Shown here: piece by piece, positions 18,809-29,076 of the stretch
Layout: every line of letters starts with the position of its first letter
Position numbering within the stretch: the stretch's first letter is position 1
Assembly: GCF_051262515.1 (NCBI RefSeq)
Contig: NZ_JBIMER010000004.1
Coordinates: 173,458 to 237,457, forward strand
Direction of reading: 5' to 3'
Length of the DNA: 64,000 nt
Origin: Arthrobacter_N sp051262515
Lineage (GTDB): Bacteria; Actinomycetota; Actinomycetes; Actinomycetales; Micrococcaceae
Position numbers and translations under genes: made by a program
The notes under the pieces: model-generated
The model's input: only the letters and a program-made list of their open reading frames with translations
What the model was told of the DNA's origin: nothing
Database searches by the model: none

Positions 18809-19119
18809 GCCCCCACCTATCCCGACGGTCTCATCGCTAAGAATGCTCCATCCGATGGGTTTTGCTCGCATCAGACACGGTCGCTGTCGTGGTACGTCTA
18901 GATCCGGTGGCGACTTTTAGGGACCGCTAGGGAAGAAGCGCCCGTGAGAACAACATTGCGCGGCGCCGAATTGCGCTGGATGACGAGGTTTCCGGCCGCT
19001 TGTCACGGAAGAGGCACTAGCGAGTTCCTGGTCAATGAGGCTCGCGATCTTCCAGGGATTCGCGAGGTTGTTCACAATGCATCGGCGCCGACCAAATCGT
19101 TTATGAGGACGAACCCTCC
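18809..19119. other. Upstream region of the large ATPase gene
   Basis: No gene is recognised here. It should contain the minus-strand promoter of the large ATPase gene, but no strong -35/-10 pair stands out. Confidence 0.3.
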
Positions 19120-19344
19120 TCAGTCAGTGTCAAGAGCCGCCAGCCGCGAAGCCATGCGTTCCTCAGCGAAAACAGCCCGAGCAACGTTGATTGTCTCAAC
19201 GTCATAGTGCGGCACCAGCAGGCCCAAGCTGGCAATAGCCGCGACGAAGGCCTGCTCTTCAGGCATCGACTCGAGACACATCGCATGGACAAGGCGTGCG
19301 CCTTCCAGGCGCTCATCTGCAGCACACTCGGAATGACGTGTACT
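19120..19344 (-). pseudogene. C-terminal fragment of an unknown gene cut by transposon DNA
   Basis: The minus strand encodes about 70 natural-looking residues ending LLVPHYDVETINVARAVFAEERMASRLAALDTD and a stop. It contains CAADERLEGARLVHAMCLESM upstream. The frame enters IS30-like DNA at about 19345, so the 5' part is lost. The family is not recognised. Confidence 0.45.
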
Positions 19345-19345
19345 T

Positions 19346-20265
19346 AGCGCTGGGGGCGCCTCAACGGCGCCATCCACACCGCTGACGGACGGATCGCGGG
19401 GCCGAAGGGACCGGCACGGGATGGGAAAAACAAGCCCCACCGCGGGGACCGGGCGTGGGTGACGGGGTGGAGCCCGGAGCAGATCGCCAGGCGACTGCCG
19501 TTGGACTTTCCCGAAGATGGGTCGATGCGGATCTCGCACGAGGCCATCTACCAGGCGCTCTACATCGAAGCCCGGGGCGGACTGGAGCGAAGGATGTCCC
19601 GGTGCCTGCGACGCGGCAGGACCAAACGCGTTCCCCGAGCGCGGACGCGCCAGCGCACATGGGCCCACGTCACCGAACAGACAGTGATCTCGAAGAGGCC
19701 GGCAGAGGTCGAGGACCGCAAAACGGCAGGGCACTGGGAAGGGGATCTCATCATCGGGCTCCAGCGGTCAGCGATGGCCACGCTGGTCGAACGCACGACC
19801 CGGTACGCGATGCTCGTCCACTTGCCCCGCCAGGAAGGTTACGGAACGGTCGCACGCACCAAGAACGGACCGGCCCTGGCCGACTATGGAGCGTTGAGCA
19901 CGAAGGACGCCCTCACGAAGGCCCTGACGTCGCTGCCTCCGGAGCTACGCCGGTCGTTGACGTGGGACCGCGGCAAGGAACTTTCAGCGCACGCTCTCTT
20001 CACCGAGGAGACCGAGGTCCCCGTCTACTTCGCCGATGCAAAGAGCCCTTGGCAGCGCGGCAGCAATGAGCACCTCAACGGGCTGCTGCGGCAGTACTTT
20101 CCGAAAGGCACCGACCTCTCCCGATGGAGCGCCGGCGAGATCGCAGCCGTGGCCCATGCCATGAACGACCGACCGCGTTGCATCCTCGCGTGGCGGACCC
20201 CGGCAGAGGCCTTCGAAGATCAGCTACGCTCGGCCCAACAACAGACTGTTGCGACGACCGGTTGA
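19346..20265 (+). pseudogene. IS30-family transposase, N-terminally truncated
   Basis: From GTG 19459 the frame gives 268 residues of IS30 transposase: WSPEQIARRL, ISHEAIYQALY, the catalytic GHWEGDLIIG and LTWDRGKEL segments, and QRGSNEHLNGLLRQYFPKGTD. The N-terminal helix-turn-helix region is missing and no left inverted repeat is visible. The 3' end runs into an IS3-type fragment, so this is one part of a transposon mosaic. Confidence 0.85.
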
Positions 20266-20560
20266 ATACGGCCAGTACACCTCGGCGTCCTTCCGCGCTC
20301 TGTTGGGCTCCCTGGGGATGCGACCGTCGATGGGACGGACCGGCGTGTGCTGGGATAACGCGGCCGCGGAGAGCTTCTTCGCGGCGCTGAAGAACGAGCG
20401 GGTCTACCGCACCGTCTACGCGACAAAGGCCCAGGCCCGACGCGACCTCATCCGCTACATCGAAGGCTTCTACAACAGCCGCCGACGCCATTCGGCACTC
20501 GATTACCGGCGACCCAACGACGTCCACTACAGTTACCAAACGCTGGCGATGGCAGCGTAG
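20249..20560 (+). pseudogene. IS3-family transposase (OrfB) C-terminal fragment
   Basis: 103 residues covering the last part of an IS3-type DDE transposase: VCWDNAAAESFFAALKNERV and IEGFYNSRRRHSALDYRRPND, which carries the final catalytic Glu region. The first two thirds are missing. The sequence after the stop (to about 20600) probably includes the IS end. Confidence 0.85.
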
Positions 20561-20838
20561 AAAACCAACAATTCCGCTGTCCGAAATCTCCTAAGCAGCC
20601 CAGTGCCGCACCCGTGGAGGCGGGGTCCGCCGTAGACGGTGCCGACGCTCCAGCGTCCGGGCAGCGCGTTTCCCAAGCGCATCACGGGGCGGCCTGCGGT
20701 GTCACGGTGTCTCCTGTCGCGTGACTTGCCCTGTAGGAGTCCGGTGGCGGGGGCCCGGTTCCTGGTTATGGGCCCGGCCGGGGCCGGCCGCTACGCTGTG
20801 TGGGGACGTCCACGGTGGACGGCGGAAAGCGGGTCCCC

Positions 20839-21684
20839 ATGGGGATGGCCGAGGATTTCAGCAGGGTGCATGGGCGGGTCGTCCGGCTGATTGCCGGGGG
20901 CAGGGCGCTTGCTGGCGCGCGCGCAGACGTGGAAACGATGCGGGAGATGCTGCTGGACGGGGCGGACGCGACACCGGGACAGCGGGACGACGTGGTCCGG
21001 TGGCTCAAGGAGCTGTTCGGGACGAAGGCGACCGCGAAGGCCGTGAAGGCCATAGTGCGCGGCACCGTGTGGGAGCCGGCCCTAGCCCCGGACGATCCGG
21101 CGTTGGAGGTGTTCCGGGACGCGCACCGCAGGACGAAGCTGCTCGCGGACGGCGGGCAGCCGCTCCGGTGGCTTCCGGAGCCGACCCGGCTGGGGTTGAT
21201 CCGTGGTAACGAGACGATCCTGCGCAAGGTTTTCCGCCCCGCTAGGGACGTCCGGGCGGAGGACATCGCCGACCTGAGGGCTTGGACCCGGAGACTCGTC
21301 GCGGCCGCCCCGGAGGCGCACCCCCGGGAGCCCGCCGCGAGTGTCCCGGCAGAGAAGCGGAGCGTCGGGGCCGCGGCCCTTGGCCGGGTCAGCCGGCTGA
21401 CCGCCGCGCAGGCGCTGGCAAGGCTGGACGCCCGGCGGATGGAGCTCGCGGCGTCGTACCGCAACGCCCCCGAGCGGGAGTCGCATCTGTTGGACGCCCG
21501 CCGGGATCGGCTTGCAGCGGAGATCCTGGAGGCGAAGGCCGGGCATCTGGCGTCCACGTACGCGCAGGACCGCGAGTTCACCGAGCTGGCGAAAAGAACC
21601 CGCAAGCTGCGTTGGCATCCGCCGGTGGTCCGGGACGCCAAGATCATCTCGGGTGGGCTCCCCGAGCTCGGGAAGCGCCGCTGA
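20839..21684 (+). CDS. Hypothetical protein, Ala/Arg-rich
   Basis: About 281 residues from ATG 20839 (alternatives GTG 20800 and ATG 20845; no clear ribosome site distinguishes them). The frame is long, uninterrupted and has the GC-rich third codon positions of its neighbours. It is mainly charged helices with no membrane segment or signal peptide, and includes VVRWLKELFGTKATAKAVKAIVRG and a helical C-terminal half LARLDARRMELAASY. No family is recognised. It lies between transposon debris and plasmid-like module A. Confidence 0.55.
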   Translation: MGMAEDFSRVHGRVVRLIAGGRALAGARADVETMREMLLDGADATPGQRDDVVRWLKELFGTKATAKAVKAIVRGTVWEPALAPDDPALEVFRDAHRRTKLLADGGQPLRWLPEPTRLGLIRGNETILRKVFRPARDVRAEDIADLRAWTRRLVAAAPEAHPREPAASVPAEKRSVGAAALGRVSRLTAAQALARLDARRMELAASYRNAPERESHLLDARRDRLAAEILEAKAGHLASTYAQDREFTELAKRTRKLRWHPPVVRDAKIISGGLPELGKRR

Positions 21685-21811
21685 GCGCCGGCCGGGGCGG
21701 CCCGATTCGTGGTTATCTCCAGCGGCCGATTCCGGTGGCATACAGGTCCGCGTCCAGGTGCGTCAACGGCGGATTGGAGGTGAGGTAGCCGGTGTGGTGG
21801 GTGATGGCGTT

Positions 21812-22200
21812 CTAGCAGACAGTCGCCCAGTCGGTGATCTGCCAGCAAAATAGCTCCCGAAACTCCTTGGCGGGGAACCTCCCCCACTGTAGCGGCGCCT
21901 CAGAGCGGCTGCGCTTCCTGCCCGAGGGCTTTCCGGTGCCGTCGCCCCTTGCGGTCCCGGTCATGGCTGCGCCGGAGTTCGCCGAGACCCGGTGGGTGTA
22001 TCCGCCGACCCTCTCCAGGACCACGCCGTTGGCGACGTCGGCCAGGGCGATTACGGCGAGGACCTGCTTGGTGCCGTGTAGAACGATCGGGTGACCGAGC
22101 GATCGGCCCCGATGGCGTGCGATTCGATGACGCCAGGCGTGCGGCCGTTCTGGTCAGCTGTCCCGGCTGAGTCGACTTTTGCGTACCGGGTCGCGGCCGA
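21812..22200 (-). pseudogene. Frameshifted remnant of an unknown plasmid-type gene
   Basis: Two minus-strand frames join into one plausible protein. An upstream piece reads YAKVDSAGTADQNGRTPGVI then ESHAIGADRSVTR. After a shift near 22085 it continues HGTKQVLAVIALADVANGVV, then LERVGGYTHRVSANSG, and stops at 21812. The homologue is not recognised. Confidence 0.4.
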
Positions 22201-22203
22201 TCT

Positions 22204-22428
22204 TCATTGTCTATGGTGCTCGTTAGATAGGGGCTCGCGAATGTCCATGCCTCCATCGGCTCGCCGCGTGACGGTGGCTCGATCGTCTTTACGGTTGAGC
22301 CACCGGAACAGAACGACGATGAGCCAAAAACCGCCCGTCAGGATCGTCAGTAGGGTATGCAGCACCATGCGCATTTGGCGCTGTCTGGTGAGAATCACCT
22401 GCGTTTCGGTGCGACTTGCGACACCCAT
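22204..22428 (-). CDS. Small membrane protein
   Basis: Up to 74 residues (internal starts at 22374 or 22368 possible). One clear membrane segment LLTILTGGFWLIVVLF is followed by the positive stretch RWLNRKDDR, predicting a cytoplasmic C-terminus. No family recognised. Another small one-helix protein lies at 30586-30774, so both may belong to the plasmid-like module. Confidence 0.5.
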   Translation of the reverse strand: MGVASRTETQVILTRQRQMRMVLHTLLTILTGGFWLIVVLFRWLNRKDDRATVTRRADGGMDIREPLSNEHHRQ

Positions 22429-22510
22429 TCTCGCGCAACCTAGTCCGCGACGATCTGGTCCAATGAACCCCCTGGAAATATTTCCGCCGGGAAACGCTGG
22501 CAGGCATCCG

Positions 22511-22798
22511 CTAGAAGTTGTCAGCCCATGGCGCCAGCGTCAAGTAGTCCCGCTGGTGAAACTCTTGCACCGCGGTCCCCCGCTCGTCCTCGCAGTCTGG
22601 CTCCCAGTCGTCAGGGTGGGTGTTGGGCGGAAACTCGTTGGGCAGGAGTTGTTGACGCGGCTGGATGAGGCGGGACTTTTGGTTCTTAGGCGAGGCCGTT
22701 GCCAGCTCCTGTGCTCTCGACTGGTACCGCGCCGTTAGCTGCCGGTCCGCCTCAAGTAGGGTCTGCAACGACTTCTCCGCGTCGTACTTGTTCACCAC
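22511..22798 (-). CDS. Small hypothetical protein
   Basis: About 95 residues from GTG 22798 (or 22795), with a GGGGGC ribosome-site-like stretch just upstream. It begins VNKYDAEKSLQTLLEADRQL and continues as charged helix, ending in an acidic and proline-containing tail. An open extension to 22891 has poor composition and is rejected as start. Function unknown. Confidence 0.45.
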   Translation of the reverse strand: MVNKYDAEKSLQTLLEADRQLTARYQSRAQELATASPKNQKSRLIQPRQQLLPNEFPPNTHPDDWEPDCEDERGTAVQEFHQRDYLTLAPWADNF

Positions 22799-23186
22799 TG
22801 CCCCCTTTGGGGACGTTGCCCCGCCCTTCAAAGACGGGGCGCGCCCGCTTCCCAGCGCAACCGGGGAAGGGCTGCGCACCGGCATTCTCACGTGCCGACC
22901 CGGTAACTGTAATCGAACAGGTATTCGATTGGCTAATGACGGTCGTCGATTCCGGGGCGGAAGGCCCCGGCGCCGAAGCGAAGTCGACTCGCCTGAGGAG
23001 CCCCGTGCGGAAGCAGCATTGAGGGGGCCGTGGCACGAGGAGCCGGCGGCTCACCACCCGGTCGCCGCGGGCTAGGGGAGGGCGAGCGTCCGTTGGAGAC
23101 TGGCGTCACCGCCTGCGAGGCGAACCCCTCGGCAACGGCGGGTGGAAGTTCAGGGCCGTTCACCAACGCCATAGGCTGCGGCCTCC

Positions 23187-23539
23187 TGTTCCGTCGACGC
23201 GTTCGGCATGTTCCGCTGGCGCGTTCCGCGTGTTCCGAACTGTTCCGCACCTCCGGAACATGTTCGACAGCCCTGCATCCCGGTGACGACGCGGTTTTTG
23301 TCTCTTCAATTCCTGATGTTCCAGATGTTCCACAAAAAAGATATATAGGGGCAATAGACGGGTCTGCACATTGGTATACACCCTCTGCGGTTACCCCATC
23401 ACATCCCCGCCGCAATGTGTGGAACACGCGGAACGCGACCCACGGAGGCTCCTGCATCCCAGTGTTGTTGCGGATTTGGGACGTTCCGGGGGTGCGGAAC
23501 AAGACGGAACGGTTTTCCGCGCAACCCGCTTTTGTTCCA
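23187..23539. repeat. Clustered TGTTCC/GGAACA repeats (candidate replication origin or operator array A)
   Basis: At least fourteen copies of a 7-base motif TGTTCC(G/A), CGTTCCG or its complement. Examples: 23187, 23209, 23222, 23231, 23241, 23254 (inverted), 23317, 23326, 23421 (inverted), 23429, 23482, 23495, 23505 and 23533. Several are spaced 9-10 or 22 bases apart, that is on one face of the helix. An A/T-rich patch (CACAAAAAAGATATATAGG, 23331-23349) sits in the middle. The array precedes the 23826 gene, and an equivalent array precedes its paralogue at 56087. Confidence 0.7.
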
Positions 23540-23825
23540 TTCGGGACCCCTTGGGAGTGTCTTGGCACGGCCGGTGCGGCACACGCCACTTGAGCGTTGT
23601 GCTGTAGCCGAACGCCCGAAGGCGCCCGGAACGAATGCCGACACCCCAGAATCCGTGTGAATACAGAGATGCGGGCGTCCGGAGCCACTGAAATGCGTAT
23701 CGCGGACGGCAATGCACAAGCCCAAAAGGGCGGAAGTGACACCCGTGGGAACGCGGAGGCCATAGGTATTAACGCCAACGCATTCCGGCCCCCTCTCAAG
23801 GGCCACACGACTCAGGAGAAAAACC

Positions 23826-26800
23826 TTGAACAACAGCACCACCCCCGCAGCGGCCCCGGCCGCGCCGGCCGTCCCGCAGCTGGTCATCCCAAACTTCCAA
23901 CCGAGCGCCCCGACCGCCATGCCTTGGGTGGCGACGGACTACACCTACACGCTGGGGGCTACCTCGCACGGCGCCACGAAGCTCGCCGAGTCGGCCGTCG
24001 CCCCGCTGGTCGCCGCGGCCCGCGGGTACCGCACCGCCACCCCCTCCACCGCCGCGGACGCCGCCAAGACCGTCCTGGGCATCGAGGACATGCGCACCGG
24101 CGCCGGCAAGAAGCTGAAGGAGGCGGCCGCCACCGGCGACGCGCTGATCATGCCCTGGTACTCCTGCACCCAAGTGTTCGAGGCCGCAACCAACGGCCGT
24201 CCCCCGGAGCGCACCACCTACCAGATCCGCCCCGCCAACCCGGAGCCGGACACCAAGAACAAGCTCCGCAAGTACCTAAACGAGGCCAGGGTCGAAACGG
24301 TCATCGGCTCCCACCCGGCCACCCCGGCCTGCTACCTCGACGCGCAGCTCATCGTCGTCGCCGAGGGGCTCCTGAAGGCCGAAGCCGCCCTGACCGCGTA
24401 CCTGATCGCCAACGGCGCGACCCGGGCCGAACTCGCCAACGAGCACGGCGGCAACATGTACGCCGCGCAGGCCGCCCTCACCGCGGCCATGGAGCGCATC
24501 CCCGCGGAGGACCGCGTGCTCGTCGTGGAGATCATCGGCTGCCAGAACTGGCGGGGCAAGAAAGACTGGGCCACCCTGGCCCTGAAGAACCGGGCCGTGT
24601 GGATCGCGATGGACGCGGACGTGCAGAACAACCCGTACGTGTGGGACGCCGCATACGACATCCTGAGCCACGTGTCGAACAAGGGCGCGGAACCCTCCGT
24701 GCTCCTGCTGCCGGGCGCCGAGGGCAAGACCGGGGTCGACGACTTCATCGCCGCCGGCGGCCGCTGGTCCGACCTCGAAAACCTGGCTGTGGCGACGCTC
24801 CCGGAGCGCCCCGGCATCAAGGGGCGCCCGGCCCGCATCGCTTCCGGCGTCTCCGACATCGTCGGCGGGGTCACCTACGGGGTCGAAAAGGGCGAAGACG
24901 AGAACGGCCAGCCGGTCGCCACCCTCGTCCCGTGGGCTGAGGCGGCCGTGCAGGTCACCGCTCTCAAGGTCGTCACCTCCCCGTACCCCTCGACGATGCC
25001 TTCGCAGAGGATGTCCGGAACGGTCACCTGGCTCTCCGAGGACGCGCAGGGCCACGAGACCACCAACGTCGCCTACTTCGTGGACCGGCCGTACGCGCTG
25101 CTCACGAGCGGCCTGGCGAACGTTCCGGAGACGCTGTCGGTCCTGACGGACGGTGAGGCGTCCGCGGTGGTGCACGAAGCCTACTTCGCCGGCAAGACCC
25201 TGACCGCGTGGCGCAAGACGAGCGTGCACGCCGAGCGCGAGACCACTGTGCAGACGACCGGCATGTACGAGCACAACGGCAGGCTCGTGTTCCTGACCAC
25301 CAACGGTGCGATTACCGCCGGCGGGTTCGATCCGTCGCTGCGCGGGATCGCCGAGGGCCACCCGGACACCACGACTCCGTTCGTGGACGGTGACCAGGAG
25401 CCCAAGCGGGTCACCGAAGCGTTCGAGGGGTACTCGCAGGTCCGCGGCATCTTCAGCCCGGACTTCCAGTTCGTGTGGGCGACGACGCTCTCGGCGATCG
25501 CCGCGACGGCTCTGGGCCTGCAGCCGCAGGGCGGGTTCCTGATCTTCGGCAAGCGCGGTTCCGGAAAGACGCAGGCGGCCCGCTGCCTTTCCATGCCGTA
25601 CGGCGTCTCCTGGGGACGCCGGTCCCCGGTGAAGCTGAACGGAACGATCGCGGCCCTGACCCGGCAGCTGCTCAACGGCAACAACCTCATGCTCGGGTTC
25701 GACGACGCCCGCGACAACGACGACGACAAGCTCAACCGCGAGCTGCGCACGTTCATCATGAACGCCATCCGCATCGGCTACGAGTCCGACGCGGTCCCCA
25801 CCACGTCCGTCCGGGACGCGTCCGGGAACTGGATCACCAAGCCCATGCTGCCCTTCAGCGTCCGGTTCCCGCTCATCACCGGCGAGGACCTGCCCGACCT
25901 GGGCCTCACCCCCTCGACCGTGCAGCGCTTCCTGTCCGCGACGCCGACCGAGCACAACCAGCTGCTGGCCGGCCGCGGCGAAGTCAAGGCGATGATCGAC
26001 GAGCTTGAACGCGCCCGGGCCGCGGAGGACCTGCTGGGAGCCCTCCTGGTCGCTTGGCTGCGCAAGGCGGTGGGGACGGAGAACCCGCGCGAGGTCATCC
26101 TGGCCGAGCTGAACGAGACGGTCGCCAAGGAGAACACCGTCATGGGGGCCCACGCCGAGAAGCCGGGCGAACGGGACCTGGAGCTCCTGGCCCCGCTGAT
26201 GGCCGGGCTCGGTGCCGTGTACGACATGGTCGCGGATGCCTATCGGGCGCAGGGCCGCGACGAAGAGGCCGCGGACATGGCGGAGCTGCTGAAGGAGGAC
26301 CGCGAGGAGCTCGTTCAGGCGTGGCGCCGGCACCGCAACAACTACGGTGACAAGGCCGAGGCGACGCACGGCAAGTACCTCGCGACGCTCAACGACCTGC
26401 TGGCCACCAACCGCGTGTGCTGGGGCCCTCCGACGAAGCCGGAAGTCGGGTTCGCGCCCCTGTGCATCGGCCGGGTCATGGACAACGGAAACCTGCGCCT
26501 GGTGAAGTCCGCGGCCGTCGAGGCGCTGCAGGGCACCCGCAACTTCGAGAAACTCACCCTGGAGAAGCTGGAGCTGGCGATGAAGGAGGTCAGCAAGCAG
26601 CAGAAGTTCCGACCCTTCAAAGGCGCCGGGACGGTCGCGGGCTGGGAGATCACCCCGGAGGAGTGGATCAAGGCGACGGTCGGCATCATGACGGACACAG
26701 AGCTGGATCGGCTTGACGACGAGGAATGCAGCGTGGCCGGTTCTGCCGCGGCGAACATGTCCGCCGTCAGCTACGCGCTGGTCCCGAGCCGGCAGCTGCC

Positions 26801-26879
26801 GGCGGGCGTCAGCCGCCTGAACAACGATGGTTCGGACCACAGCCGCGCCAAGGCCCGCCTGGCCGCGCGGGCGGCCTAG
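23826..26879 (+). CDS. TOPRIM/DUF3854-like plus P-loop replication protein (primase-helicase type), copy A
   Basis: 1017 residues starting at a TTG codon, supported by AGGAG seven bases upstream. The N-terminal half resembles a TOPRIM (DUF3854-type) domain: acidic residue in IVVAEGLLKAEAAL (about residue 179) and a DxD in WIAMDADVQNN (about 262-264), then GVDDFIAAGG. The C-terminal half is a P-loop ATPase with Walker A FGKRGSGKTQ (about 575) and Walker B LMLGFDDARD (about 620). Such combinations serve as primase-helicases of plasmids and satellites. It follows the repeat cluster, ends at a strong terminator, and has an equal-length diverged paralogue at 56087-59140. Replicative function is inferred. 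Confidence 0.7.
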   Translation: MNNSTTPAAAPAAPAVPQLVIPNFQPSAPTAMPWVATDYTYTLGATSHGATKLAESAVAPLVAAARGYRTATPSTAADAAKTVLGIEDMRTGAGKKLKEAAATGDALIMPWYSCTQVFEAATNGRPPERTTYQIRPANPEPDTKNKLRKYLNEARVETVIGSHPATPACYLDAQLIVVAEGLLKAEAALTAYLIANGATRAELANEHGGNMYAAQAALTAAMERIPAEDRVLVVEIIGCQNWRGKKDWATLALKNRAVWIAMDADVQNNPYVWDAAYDILSHVSNKGAEPSVLLLPGAEGKTGVDDFIAAGGRWSDLENLAVATLPERPGIKGRPARIASGVSDIVGGVTYGVEKGEDENGQPVATLVPWAEAAVQVTALKVVTSPYPSTMPSQRMSGTVTWLSEDAQGHETTNVAYFVDRPYALLTSGLANVPETLSVLTDGEASAVVHEAYFAGKTLTAWRKTSVHAERETTVQTTGMYEHNGRLVFLTTNGAITAGGFDPSLRGIAEGHPDTTTPFVDGDQEPKRVTEAFEGYSQVRGIFSPDFQFVWATTLSAIAATALGLQPQGGFLIFGKRGSGKTQAARCLSMPYGVSWGRRSPVKLNGTIAALTRQLLNGNNLMLGFDDARDNDDDKLNRELRTFIMNAIRIGYESDAVPTTSVRDASGNWITKPMLPFSVRFPLITGEDLPDLGLTPSTVQRFLSATPTEHNQLLAGRGEVKAMIDELERARAAEDLLGALLVAWLRKAVGTENPREVILAELNETVAKENTVMGAHAEKPGERDLELLAPLMAGLGAVYDMVADAYRAQGRDEEAADMAELLKEDREELVQAWRRHRNNYGDKAEATHGKYLATLNDLLATNRVCWGPPTKPEVGFAPLCIGRVMDNGNLRLVKSAAVEALQGTRNFEKLTLEKLELAMKEVSKQQKFRPFKGAGTVAGWEITPEEWIKATVGIMTDTELDRLDDEECSVAGSAAANMSAVSYALVPSRQLPAGVSRLNNDGSDHSRAKARLAARAA

Positions 26880-26883
26880 GCAA

Positions 26884-26927
26884 TGCCCCGTGGGCGGGCC
26901 GCCGAAGCGGCCCGCCCACCCGGGGCA
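26884..26927 (+). terminator. Strong hairpin after copy-A replication gene
   Basis: A perfect 13-base stem (26890-26902 with 26907-26919) closed by the tetraloop CGAA, extended by TGCCCC/GGGGCA outside. It lies five bases after the stop. No U-run follows, which is common for GC-rich actinobacterial terminators. Confidence 0.8.
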
Positions 26928-27045
26928 CCAGCCCCACAAAAGAATCCTCTCCGAATCCCGTCAGGGTTCGGGTTCCCAGACCCGCGTGCCAAAAAGCCAT
27001 TGGACAAGCAGAAACCACGTAGACACCCCTAGAAAGCAGAAGCCG

Positions 27046-27948
27046 ATGAACAACAACTTGAACACCCGAAAAAACACCGCCGCCACGCTCATCGCCCGCC
27101 ATGCCCGCACGACAACCCCAACCCGCTGGACGGCCCTGTTCCGGACCGTGGAGGCCTCCGCGGGCAAGGACCCAGCCCTTCGCACCGTCGCCATGCGCGC
27201 CTTGGTGACTGCGTGGTCGAAGGCGATCAAGGCCGCCTCAGCGGAGCTCGCCGCGGCCGGCGCGGTCGAGCCGGACCCCTCGATCCTCGCGACCCTGCCG
27301 GGATCCACGGTCCAAACCGTTCTGGCCACGTGGGTCGCCGGTCCTGGCGTCCCACCGTACGGGAACCTTTCCAACACCAATGGGCCAACCAGCGCCGAAC
27401 TGGAGGACCCGGACCTCTCCATGCACGGCGATACCGGGGACGCGCTGCGCGCCACTTTGGAGTCGCGCCTGGCGATGGAGCCAAGGCCGGTGTTCCGGAT
27501 CGAAGACTCCGACCTGTCCAACCAGGCGCTGCTTCAGGAGCTGGTGAACCGCATCATCCGCCGCAACGCCGAGACGTTCACTCCGGAGGAGGCGGCCGCG
27601 GTCGTATGGCGCGAGAAGATGGAGCTGCAAATGGACCAGCAGATAGAGCAACAGGTGGAGCAGCAGCGGATGAAGCAGCAGGTCGACGACATACCGCCGT
27701 TGACGCCCGAGCAGATGGACCAGTGGGCGGTCGTCCTGGGCGCGTGGACGCGCGTGATGGCCGCAGCTGCCCCGGAGCTGCACCAGCTCGGATGGCGCGG
27801 TTCGGTCCCGGACCGCCCGTTCGACCGTACGCTTCCGTTCCAGGGGATCGCGACGACGGCGTCGGGCGTCGTCCTGGACGCGCCTGCGACGGAGTTGCAC
27901 CTCCAATACCTCGCGCAAACCGTCGCTTCGGACTGGCCGGCAGTCTAG
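27046..27948 (+). CDS. Hypothetical protein with Gln-rich coiled segment, module A
   Basis: 300 residues from ATG 27046; a longer frame upstream runs through the terminator and is rejected. The N-terminal third is helical (TAATLIARHARTTTPTRWTA). Around residues 190-225 there is a Gln/Glu-rich stretch (MDQQIEQQVEQQRMKQQ) likely to form a coiled coil. No signal peptide or catalytic motif is recognised. It is the first gene after the copy-A replication gene on the same strand. Module B has no equivalent at the same place. Confidence 0.65.
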   Translation: MNNNLNTRKNTAATLIARHARTTTPTRWTALFRTVEASAGKDPALRTVAMRALVTAWSKAIKAASAELAAAGAVEPDPSILATLPGSTVQTVLATWVAGPGVPPYGNLSNTNGPTSAELEDPDLSMHGDTGDALRATLESRLAMEPRPVFRIEDSDLSNQALLQELVNRIIRRNAETFTPEEAAAVVWREKMELQMDQQIEQQVEQQRMKQQVDDIPPLTPEQMDQWAVVLGAWTRVMAAAAPELHQLGWRGSVPDRPFDRTLPFQGIATTASGVVLDAPATELHLQYLAQTVASDWPAV

Positions 27949-29076
27949 CCATGACGTAGTGCACATCGCACAGGCGGCTGACAGCGGTGCGGCAACTCGG
28001 GTGTCGCACCGCCCGGCGTGCCTGCTCGGGACGGCGCGCCCGGCGGACCCTCACGAACATCCCCGTCCATCGGCTCCATGGTCGTCAGTGCCTGTGTACC
28101 CACGGCATGGCAGCGGATGTGTCCCCACCGTCGAATCGGACGAGCGCTCGGCCCGAAAGACAGTCGTTCGCGCACACGTCCCTCCCCCAGAAAGCGACAC
28201 CACCCGGCGATTTAGGTGCCGCCGGGCGCCAGCGGGCCTATGGAGAACGGCGCGAGGTCGACGCCAGGACGGGGAGTGGGATCGTCCTGGATCACCAGTT
28301 CCGTGCCATCCTGCCGGTTCCGCGCTTAGTAGTGGTTTACGGGTGTTTGTGGCGGAGGAAACGATGGGTCGGGGCTCGGGTTGCCTGCGGCGCATTGGCC
28401 TGCGGCTCAGGGCTCCGGTGGTGTGGCTCGGGGCTCCGGTGGTGTGTAGCTCGCCGGTGCTGGACCCCGGTGCGGTGTGCGCTGCGCGGTGCATCGCGGA
28501 GGAGACCCTAGGGTTGCGGCGGCATAGGATGGCCCGTGCGGCCGGCAGGATGGCGGCGCAGCACAGTCGGTTGCCGACGACAGGACTGGCTGGGAGCCAG
28601 AAGGGGCGGGTGCCTCCGGCAGGCAGGGACAGCACTATGGGAACGATCCGTCGGGGAAGGATCTGGTGGCCCGTGCCGCTGTGGATCGGAGGGACGGTGC
28701 GGATCGGCCGGATGCGGACCGCGCGGCGCGGGCCCTCTGTGCGGACCGGACCATGGGTGTGGGCGAGACGGGTGCGGAGAGCGCGGGGAAAATGGATGCC
28801 CCCGTGGGCGTGGCGGATGTCGGCGGCGCGGGACATGGACGGCGCCGGCCTGACCGGTTTCGCTGACGGTCAGAGGGGTCGGATCGCCGGGGGCGTTCGT
28901 CGCGGTGGGGGCAGGAGCGGTGGCTGCGCAGTTTGGTGGATCCTGCCTCGCGCCCCCGGTTGCGGTTCGCCCCCGGTCCCCGGGGGCTCCCTTGCCCCGC
29001 CCCTCCTTATGCCCCCCCCGCCTAGCCACCGTGGTTGGGCCTGCCGGCCGGGGCTCGTCGCTAGCGCGCCGGCGGC
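27949..29076. other. Long gene-poor stretch with a 21-base tandem repeat
   Basis: About 1.1 kb between convergent genes. Frames are open on both strands but composition is Arg/Gly/Pro-rich and unconvincing. A direct repeat of 21 bases (GGCTCCGGTGGTGTGGCTCGG at 28411, repeated for 15 bases at 28432) is present. The rest is GC-rich DNA without a recognisable site. Confidence 0.4.

Noticed and set aside
24276..26939. 887-aa open minus-strand frame opposite the copy-A replication gene
   Set aside because: An antisense frame kept open by high GC; the plus strand has TOPRIM and Walker motifs and a ribosome site.
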